Both the position numbers and the translations under genes were made by a program. 11,096 bases of DNA from an uncultured Collinsella sp. (GTDB lineage Bacteria > Actinomycetota > Coriobacteriia > Coriobacteriales > Coriobacteriaceae). Where the stretch lies: contig UQIQ01000061.1 in the NCBI GenBank assembly GCA_900541185.1, positions 1 through 11,096 of the forward strand, given 5' to 3'. A model generated the notes under the pieces. It was not told the DNA's origin and made no database searches. It saw only the letters and a list, made by a program, of their open reading frames with translations. The stretch's first letter is position 1. Every line of letters begins with the position of its first letter. This document shows, in pieces, positions 6,692 to 11,096 of the stretch.

Positions 6692-7711
6692 GTGGGGACC
6701 GCGATCGACATGGCGTTTGGCGGCGCGACGCTTGCCGCCTGCCCACTCTCGGCACTGGTGCTCTCGTTTGCCTTTTACGGGTTTTGCGGTTGGGCATGGG
6801 AGTCGACAGTATGCGCCATGCTCAATCACGGACGATTTGCCAACAGTGGCTTTTTGCTTGGGCCGTGCTGCCCCATCTATGGCGCAGGCGGCATTGCCTG
6901 CTGACTGCTGTTGCGTGGGATTCCGGATGCCTCGAGCCAGTTTGTCGCTGCAGCGCTCGTATGCAGCGTGATTGAGTACAGCGTAGGCGTGCTGTTGGAA
7001 AAAACAACGGGCGCTCGCTTTTGGGACTATTCGCACCTGCCGTTTAACCTGCACGGACGCATCTGCCTGTACTGGGCATGCGCGTTTGGCCTGGCTGCGT
7101 TGTGTATTTGTCGTTTAGTGGAGCCGGCATTGCTGGGACTGCTTGGCTATCTGCCGGTGCTGATTGTGCGGCTGTCCGCCTTTATCGTCGCGGTCGCGAT
7201 GATGGTCGACGCGGTGTGCTCGTTGGCGAGCTGGCGGCGTCTGTCTGATCAGCTGGAGCGCGTCCGGGCCGACCTTGCCGACCGCATCAATGAGTCGCTT
7301 GCCGATGCCTCGGACTCAATGCTCGAACGTATTCCCGATTCGGCGATCGACTCGGTGGCACAGACGCATATCCGCAGCCGTGCCGTTAACGCATGGCTGG
7401 CGGAGCTGGGCGACGCGACGCTCGATGCCCTTCGTGAGAAGGCTTCGATGCCGACATTTATCTCGGATGGTGCTCGCGGCCTGGCGCTTGCCGCCCGCCG
7501 CGTGGCCGATGCCGCGCCGAACATGCCGCGTCCGTCGCTCAGTCGTCGCCTTGCCGGCAAGCGCATGAGCCGTCCGGTGCCAAGCGTGTCGCTCAGCCGA
7601 CGCGACCTGCGCTTCTTCAATGCCTTCCCGCGCTTGCGCATCAACCGCTACGAGGGCGTCATCCGAGCTACCGACCTCCGCGACCGAGCCCGCGAGCTGT
7701 TCCGCCGCTAG
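6692..7711 (+). pseudogene. CmpB-type putative ABC-transporter membrane protein, interrupted by in-frame TGA
   Basis: A single frame runs from GTG 6692 to TAG 7709-7711 (340 codons) but contains TGA at 6902-6904, codon 71. The part before it has FCGWAWEST and GFLLGPCCPIYGAGG. The part after it has VIEYSVGVLLEKTTGARFWDYS and LPFNLHGRICLYWAC. Both belong to one family, the putative ABC-transporter type IV/CmpB membrane proteins (formerly DUF1113), which normally reads straight across this point. Several membrane segments precede a long charged cytoplasmic tail (from about residue 190). The GTG start has a GAGGAGAGG site and lies four bases after the HD gene. A TTG restart at 6911 has no ribosome site of note. 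Possible explanations are a nonsense mutation, a sequencing error, or stop-codon readthrough (TGA followed by CTG). The flanking codons look unchanged, so any loss is recent. Confidence 0.75.
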
Positions 7712-7909
7712 CCGGGACGGGCGCGCTCACGGCTTCCTTGCTCGCGTATTTCCCGTTCGTTTCGCGTCCGTTGCCGCGCCGTTTCCAAGATTGCGGCACC
7801 GTTTCCATTCGACAACGCCGCGTTTAACAACGCCGTATCTGGTCTACACCAGTTGCCCCTCGGCCGCATTATGGGCGCCGACAACGTTCATGCGACCAAG
7901 GGAGAGCGA
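7712..7909. other. Intergenic region before the ammonium transporter gene
   Basis: About 200 bases with no gene. No terminator with a T-tract is seen after the CmpB-like gene and no clear promoter was found. CGACAACGTT occurs at 7879-7888 and again at 7926-7935 inside the next gene; significance is doubtful. Confidence 0.4.
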
Positions 7910-9187
7910 ATGTACGATACGGGATCGACAACGTTTATGCTCGTCTGCACCATGCTCGTGTTTTTAATGACACCGGGCTTGGCGTTTTTCTATGGCGGCC
8001 TGTCCAGGCGCAAAAATGTCATCAACACCATGCTTATGTGCTTTGGCGCCATTGGCCTGGTTGGTGTGCTGTGGATTGTTTCCGGCTGGTCTCTGGCCTA
8101 TGGCGGCGACGGTTCCAGCCCGTTTATTGGAGGCCTTGACCAGCTGCTGTGCCTGCCGGTACTCAACCAGGTGCTGCAGGCGGCCGAGGGCAATGCCGCG
8201 GACGGTGTCGTCTATCCTCAAATCATCAACATCGCCTTTCAGATGGCGTTTGCCATGATCACTGCCGCTATCGTCACGGGCAGCCTGGCCGGCCGCGTTA
8301 AGTTTGGTGCCATGACGGCCTTCCTGGGCATTTGGCTGCTTGTGGTCTATGCGCCGCTTGCCCACATGGTTTGGGGCGGCGATGGCTCCTTTATCGGTGA
8401 CATTATCGGCGCGCTCGACTTTGCCGGTGGCGACGTGGTGCACATTTCGTCCGGTCTCACGGGCCTGATCCTCTGCTTAATGCTCGGCCGTCGTCGCGGC
8501 TTTGGCATGGTGAGCTATCGTCCGCATAACGTGCCGTTTGTGGCGCTGGGCGCCGGGCTGCTTTGGTTTGGCTGGTTTGGCTTTAACGGCGGCAGCGAGT
8601 TTAAGGCCGACGCCGTGGCGGCACTCGCCATCCTCAACACCGTGACGGCCAGCGCGGCGGGCATGGTCTCGTGGCTTGCCGTCGAGCGCGTGCATACCGG
8701 CCGCCCCACGCTGGTGGGTGCCAGCACCGGTCTGGTTGCGGGCCTTGTGGTGGTCACGCCCGGCGCGGGCTTTGTCGAGCCGTGGGCAGCGCTGGTCATG
8801 GGCCTGATCGTCTCTCCCATCTGCTACCTGGCCATCAGCCATCTTAAGACCAAATTTGGCTACGATGACGCGCTCGACGCGTTCGGTTGCCACGGCATTG
8901 GCGGCATCCTGGGCGGCGTACTCACGGGCCTGTTCTGTGTGCCGGAGCTCTCGTGGACCGGTAAGGGTGGCCTGTTCTACACGGGCGACGTTTCGCTGCT
9001 CATCTCGCAGATTTTGGGCATTGTGGTAACGGTCGCTATCGTGCTGGTGCTCGACTTGGTGATCGCCGCGGTGGTCAAGGCACTGTTCCACGGCAGCCTG
9101 CGCGTGGACGAGGCCGACGAGGCGCTGGGCCTGGATGCGAGTCAGCACGGCGAAAGTGCGTATCCCTCCTTCTCGGGACTTGACTAG
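7910..9187 (+). CDS. amt: Ammonium transporter (Amt/AmtB family)
   Basis: This 425-residue membrane protein conducts ammonium/ammonia across the cytoplasmic membrane. Family features are clear: TPGLAFFYGGLSRRKN (21-36) in the first helix, the conserved Asp170 in LDFAGGDVVHISSG (the family signature region), the pore twin histidines His178 and His328 (FGCHGIGG), and LLWFGWFGFNGGSE (217-230). About eleven membrane helices can be traced and the C-terminal tail (395-425) is cytoplasmic, where PII normally docks. The start at 7910 was chosen because AAGGGAGAG lies three bases upstream and the first helix then begins at the usual place; the ATG at 7853 would add 19 polar residues. A PII gene follows 155 bases downstream, the classic amt-glnK pairing. 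Complete and apparently functional. Confidence 0.95.
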   Translation: MYDTGSTTFMLVCTMLVFLMTPGLAFFYGGLSRRKNVINTMLMCFGAIGLVGVLWIVSGWSLAYGGDGSSPFIGGLDQLLCLPVLNQVLQAAEGNAADGVVYPQIINIAFQMAFAMITAAIVTGSLAGRVKFGAMTAFLGIWLLVVYAPLAHMVWGGDGSFIGDIIGALDFAGGDVVHISSGLTGLILCLMLGRRRGFGMVSYRPHNVPFVALGAGLLWFGWFGFNGGSEFKADAVAALAILNTVTASAAGMVSWLAVERVHTGRPTLVGASTGLVAGLVVVTPGAGFVEPWAALVMGLIVSPICYLAISHLKTKFGYDDALDAFGCHGIGGILGGVLTGLFCVPELSWTGKGGLFYTGDVSLLISQILGIVVTVAIVLVLDLVIAAVVKALFHGSLRVDEADEALGLDASQHGESAYPSFSGLD

Positions 9188-9188
9188 C

Positions 9189-9297
9189 GGCACGGCTTCC
9201 CAGGCACCCGACCTTGCCCCTCAAACCGTCGCTTGCGTACCGAAGTACGCGGCGCTCCTCTTTCGGGGCAATCTCGGGCACCTGGAAAACCCGTGCC
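9189..9297. repeat. Long imperfect palindrome between amt and glnK
   Basis: The region folds on itself over 109 bases. GGCACGG (9189-9195) pairs with CCGTGCC (9291-9297), CCAGG (9200-9204) with CCTGG (9281-9285), CCCGA (9207-9211) with TCGGG (9274-9278) and TTGCCCC (9214-9220) with GGGGCAA (9265-9271). A separate inner hairpin GCGTAC-CGAA-GTACGC lies at 9235-9250. Two A-C mismatches at 9205-9206 would be G-U pairs in a minus-strand transcript. There is no T-tract. It could be a dispersed repeat or an mRNA element that lowers or separates glnK expression. Confidence 0.75.
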
Positions 9298-9342
9298 ATG
9301 TGAAGAACAATCAATTTCTTTTATTAAAGAGAGGAATTCACT

Positions 9343-9681
9343 ATGAAGAAGATTACGGCGATTGTTCGCGCCGAGAAGCTTGAGGTTCTTAAAGATGCGC
9401 TGTTTGCTGCCGATGTTCGCGGTATGACTATCAACCAGGTGCAGGGCTGCGGCGCACAGCATGGCTGGAAGGAATACGTTCGCGGCAACGAACTGCTCGT
9501 CAATACCATCCCCAAGGTCCAGTTCACCCTCATCTGCGCCGATGAACATGTCGATGGCATTGTCGAGATTATCTGCAACGCCGCCCGCACCGGCGCCGTT
9601 GGAGACGGCAAGATTTGGGTCGAGCCGGTCGAGGAGGTTATCCGCATCCGTACCGGCGAACACGGCCCCGCCGCGGTGTAG
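9343..9681 (+). CDS. glnK: PII nitrogen-regulatory protein lacking Tyr51
   Basis: This 112-residue protein is a PII signal protein. It should form a trimer that senses ATP/ADP and 2-oxoglutarate and plugs the ammonium channel through its T-loop. It aligns without gaps to E. coli GlnB from memory. KKITAIVR, GMTINQVQGCG with Gln39, IPK with Lys58, the ATP-site motif TGAVGDGKIWV (83-93) and IRIRTGE (100-106) are present. In the T-loop, position 51 is Leu and position 46 is Val; the only T-loop tyrosine is Tyr45. The Tyr51 that is uridylylated in enterobacteria and adenylylated in Corynebacterium and Streptomyces is therefore absent. The start has AGAGAGG eight bases upstream. Pairing with amt supports the name glnK over glnB. 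Confidence 0.93.
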   Translation: MKKITAIVRAEKLEVLKDALFAADVRGMTINQVQGCGAQHGWKEYVRGNELLVNTIPKVQFTLICADEHVDGIVEIICNAARTGAVGDGKIWVEPVEEVIRIRTGEHGPAAV

Positions 9682-9697
9682 GACAATCTTTCGCCTG

Positions 9698-9727
9698 ACG
9701 GGCGCGCCTCTCTTGGGGCGCGCCCGT
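9698..9727 (+). terminator. Terminator-like hairpin after glnK
   Basis: ACGGGCGCGCC (9698-9708) pairs perfectly with GGCGCGCCCGT (9717-9727) around an eight-base loop, 17 bases after the glnK stop. The following TCTCGTCT is only moderately T-rich, but the stem is very stable. It probably ends the amt-glnK transcript. Confidence 0.7.
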
Positions 9728-9740
9728 TCTCGTCTACAAT
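9713..9740 (+). promoter_or_regulatory. Candidate promoter for the HAD phosphatase gene
   Basis: TTGGGG (9713-9718) and TACAAT (9735-9740) are 16 bases apart, just before the ribosome site at 9753-9758. The -35 box overlaps the terminator hairpin, and its match to consensus is poor. Confidence 0.35.
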
Positions 9741-9762
9741 ATCGTGCAGACGAAGGAGAGGC

Positions 9763-10626
9763 ATGCCCATGATCAAGATGTTTGCGAGTGACTTAGACGG
9801 AACACTGCTGAACGCCCTGCACGAGGCAGATGGGACCATCCGCCGTGCCATTCGCGAGCTGACCGAGGCTGGCCTGCATGTGGTTCCTGCGACCGGGCGC
9901 TCGACGTTGCCGATCGGCGAACATGGCTTTACGGGGCTGGCGCTCGATGCCTGCTGCTCTAACGGCTCCATTGTGCGCGACAGTCATGGCGAGGTGCTCA
10001 AGACCTGGACCATCGATCCGCAGATCACCGAGGAGCTGCTCAAGGAGTTCCCGGACATTTGCTTTGATTGCTCCACGCCCGATGGCATGTTCTCGAGCGG
10101 CTCGTTCGAGATGCATCAGGCGGGCTTTAAAAAGGACAGTCCTATCAAGCGCATCGTGATGCGCGGCATGCGTGCACGTGGCGGGTATCACGAGGAACAG
10201 TATTTCGACCAGTCGATCGGTGACATTCTGCGCCACGATGCGTGCAAGATCAACTGCCGTGTGATCTCGCCCGAGCTGGAGCGCGACCTTAAGGCGTATT
10301 TGGCCGAGCGCTCGGACCGCGTGGTCAACGCGCCGTTTGACCCGGTGATGTTTGAGATCACGGATGTGGCATGCAACAAGGGCGAGAGCGTGGCCTGGCT
10401 GGCGGGCTACTACGGCATTGCCGAGGACGAGGTCGCGGTCTACGGCGACGGCGGCAACGACATTGCCATGCTCAAACGCTTCCGCCACAGCTACGCGACC
10501 AAAAACGGCAGTGACGCGGCCAAGGCCGCCGCAAGCGCGACTATCGGTAGCTGCATGGCCCACGCCGTTCCCAAACACATGCTTGCCACCATGCACAAGC
10601 AGAATTCCTGCACCGTAATCGAATAA
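9763..10626 (+). CDS. Cof-type HAD-IIB phosphatase
   Basis: This 287-residue cytoplasmic phosphatase belongs to the Cof/YbiV-like branch of the HAD superfamily, which removes phosphate from sugar phosphates or cofactor intermediates. Motif I SDLDGTLL (9-16) holds the nucleophile Asp10 and the acid/base Asp12. Motif II is in PATGRST (42-48), motif III is the lysine in CNKGESV (204-210, Lys206) and motif IV is GDGGNDIAML (228-237). The C2-type cap lies between about 85 and 190. AAGGAG (9753-9758) is four bases from ATG 9763 and ten from ATG 9769, so the second start (MIKMFASD) is equally possible. The gene stands alone between a terminator-like hairpin and a REP-like hairpin. The substrate cannot be read from the sequence. 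Confidence 0.9.
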   Translation: MPMIKMFASDLDGTLLNALHEADGTIRRAIRELTEAGLHVVPATGRSTLPIGEHGFTGLALDACCSNGSIVRDSHGEVLKTWTIDPQITEELLKEFPDICFDCSTPDGMFSSGSFEMHQAGFKKDSPIKRIVMRGMRARGGYHEEQYFDQSIGDILRHDACKINCRVISPELERDLKAYLAERSDRVVNAPFDPVMFEITDVACNKGESVAWLAGYYGIAEDEVAVYGDGGNDIAMLKRFRHSYATKNGSDAAKAAASATIGSCMAHAVPKHMLATMHKQNSCTVIE

Positions 10627-10655
10627 TGTGACAAAGGGACAGCCCCTTTGTCACA
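10627..10655. repeat. REP-like perfect hairpin directly after the HAD gene
   Basis: TGTGACAAAGGG (10627-10638) is a perfect 12-bp inverted repeat of CCCTTTGTCACA (10644-10655) around ACAGC. It begins on the base after the HAD stop codon. There is no T-tract, so it is not a classical terminator. It shares AAAGGGACAG with 3820-3829. The type resembles GGGACAG-core intergenic repeats known from many genomes, by recall. Confidence 0.6.
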
Positions 10656-10688
10656 GGTGACGCTGGTCTCTTGAAATACGAACAAACA

Positions 10689-10718
10689 TTCGCATATCTA
10701 ACTGCGCTTTGATAGAAT
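10689..10718 (+). promoter_or_regulatory. Candidate promoter for the 41-residue ORF
   Basis: TTCGCA (10689-10694) and TAGAAT (10713-10718) are 18 bases apart, four and five of six matches to consensus. They lie about 65 bases before the start codon, which would leave a structured 5' leader. Confidence 0.35.
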
Positions 10719-10782
10719 TGATACTGTTGGCGGCAGTTCCATGTGCCGGGCAACGCCCTCCATCTGATGGGAGGTGATGCCC

Positions 10783-10908
10783 ATGACCGATCTGATTGAT
10801 TTCGTGAGACTTCTGACCGCTTTGGTCTCGTTCTCCACGGCGCTCGTCGGGCTTTCCGAGGCACTCAAGCAACGTTCGAAGCAACGTAAAAGGGGTCGCC
10901 GCCGCTAA
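10783..10908 (+). CDS. 41-residue membrane peptide, type I toxin / holin-like toxin candidate
   Basis: ATG at 10783 follows a very strong ribosome site GGGAGGTGATGCCC and the frame ends with TAA at 10906-10908. The peptide starts MTDLIDFVRLLTALVSF, forming one hydrophobic segment (about 5-25), then a Lys/Arg-rich tail with KRGRRR at the end. This design, a single membrane helix plus basic tail from a short message, is that of the putative holin-like toxins of Gram-positive bacteria and of other type I toxins. Its last codons fold with the sequence after the stop: AAGGGGTC (10890-10897) pairs with GACCCCTT (10915-10922). A second hairpin follows. A 26-codon ORF faces it on the other strand. 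Family membership is inferred from architecture, not from a search. It could also be a harmless membrane micropeptide. Confidence 0.6.
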   Translation: MTDLIDFVRLLTALVSFSTALVGLSEALKQRSKQRKRGRRR

Positions 10909-10922
10909 GGCGTTGACCCCTT
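10890..10922 (+). promoter_or_regulatory. Stem-loop spanning the toxin-like ORF stop codon
   Basis: AAGGGGTC (10890-10897) pairs with GACCCCTT (10915-10922), with GCC/GGC pairs inside. The stem covers the last codons and the TAA of the 41-residue ORF, as is common in compact toxin mRNAs. TTAA follows, so it may also help to end transcription. Confidence 0.5.
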
Positions 10923-10932
10923 AATCCAAGCA

Positions 10933-10969
10933 ACGGCGCTGCCCAGCTTTCCAGAACTTGGGCTGCCGT
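10933..10969. promoter_or_regulatory. Second stem-loop, between the convergent mini-ORFs
   Basis: ACGGC (10933-10937) pairs with GCCGT (10965-10969) and GCCCA (10941-10945) with TGGGC (10959-10963) around a 13-base loop. It lies downstream of both facing ORFs, so it can act as a shared 3' structure. There is no T-tract on either strand. Confidence 0.55.
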
Positions 10970-10979
10970 CGACACTATT

Positions 10980-11060
10980 CTACCCACGAATGACATTTTG
11001 AACAATCGGCAATGCCGCTCCAAAAGCCAGGCACAACTGGCCCTTGAATATCAACTTCAT
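10980..11060 (-). CDS. 26-residue ORF convergent to the toxin-like ORF
   Basis: On the minus strand GGGAGGTG (11073-11066) stands five bases before ATG 11060, and the frame closes with TAG at 10982-10980. The peptide reads MKLIFKGQLCLAFG and then AALPIVQNVIRG: basic ends around a mildly hydrophobic centre. In-frame ATGs at 11075 and 11081 lie upstream, but the ribosome site fits 11060 best. I do not recognise it. Its stop is 72 bases from the stop of the 41-residue ORF, and the two messages would overlap and pair if either runs on through the stem-loops. That arrangement suggests paired small peptides or a toxin with an antisense partner. It may instead be fortuitous, since very short frames are common; the ribosome site is the main support. 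Confidence 0.4.
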   Translation of the reverse strand: MKLIFKGQLCLAFGAALPIVQNVIRG

Positions 11061-11080
11061 CCGAACACCTCCCATATTCA

Positions 11081-11096
11081 TCCGTACATGTACGGA
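11081..11096. repeat. Perfect 16-bp palindrome at the contig end
   Basis: TCCGTACATGTACGGA equals its own reverse complement and ends exactly at the last base. It lies upstream of the 26-residue ORF on that strand, where an operator could be. The contig end here may equally reflect an assembly break caused by the palindrome. Confidence 0.6.

Noticed and set aside
6902..6950. Selenocysteine insertion at the TGA of the CmpB-like gene
   Set aside because: No bacterial SECIS-like hairpin was recognised directly after the TGA, and the family is not known to contain selenoproteins.
7879..7940. Direct repeat CGACAACGTT at 7879 and 7926 around the amt start
   Set aside because: Only ten bases plus partial extension, with one copy in coding sequence; it does not match a nitrogen-regulator box that I know.
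8477..9193. 238-codon minus-strand ORF opposite the ammonium transporter
   Set aside because: His/Arg/Gln-rich composition typical of an antisense shadow, no family motif, and the plus-strand gene is certain.
9793..10596. 267-codon minus-strand ORF opposite the HAD phosphatase
   Set aside because: Shadow frame; the plus strand carries all four HAD motifs.
1..11096. CRISPR array, tRNA, rRNA, integrase or IS transposase
   Set aside because: No regularly spaced repeats, no tRNA cloverleaf or rRNA segments and no transposase or integrase frames were seen on either strand.

Overview
The window looks like one whole assembled contig from a high-GC gut actinobacterium of the class Coriobacteriia, most likely Collinsella or a close relative. 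This placement rests on the GC-rich codon use, the strong AGGAGG-type ribosome sites, the Corynebacterium-like GluABCD glutamate transporter and the general gene style. It was not tested by a search. Bases 1-28 are not genomic: they match the Illumina Nextera transposase adapter, so the left end is an untrimmed library artefact. The right end stops exactly on a perfect 16-bp palindrome.

Layout. (1) 29-259, minus: the 5' part of an unrecognised gene, cut by the adapter. (2) 271-3695, minus: a complete polar amino-acid (probably glutamate) ABC importer, transcribed gluB (binding lipoprotein) - gluC - gluD (permeases) - gluA (ATPase). It has a good sigma-70-type promoter before gluB and a hairpin between gluB and gluC. 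(3) 3816-4122: a region without large genes. It holds a REP-like fragment, a TATAAT box, a 21-codon ORF with a strong ribosome site, a 15-bp inverted repeat that starts inside that ORF, and a bidirectional terminator shared with dxs. (4) 4121-5902, minus: a divergent, short DXS-like enzyme. (5) 6131-7711, plus: an HD-domain protein and a CmpB-type membrane protein; the second is interrupted by one in-frame TGA. (6) 7910-9681, plus: ammonium transporter and PII signal protein, separated by a 109-base imperfect palindrome. (7) 9763-10626, plus: a Cof-type HAD phosphatase, followed at once by a perfect 12-bp REP-like hairpin. (8) 10783-11060: two tiny convergent ORFs (41 and 26 codons), each with a strong ribosome site, facing each other across two stem-loops. 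This resembles a type I toxin-antitoxin or holin-like toxin locus.

Together the larger genes suggest nitrogen acquisition: glutamate uptake, ammonium uptake and PII control. The PII protein lacks the Tyr51 that GlnD-type enzymes modify. The items most worth a second look are the convergent mini-ORF pair at the right end, the small ORF plus structured RNA at 3919-4122, the TGA inside the CmpB-like gene, the altered DXS active-site motif and the Tyr51-less PII.
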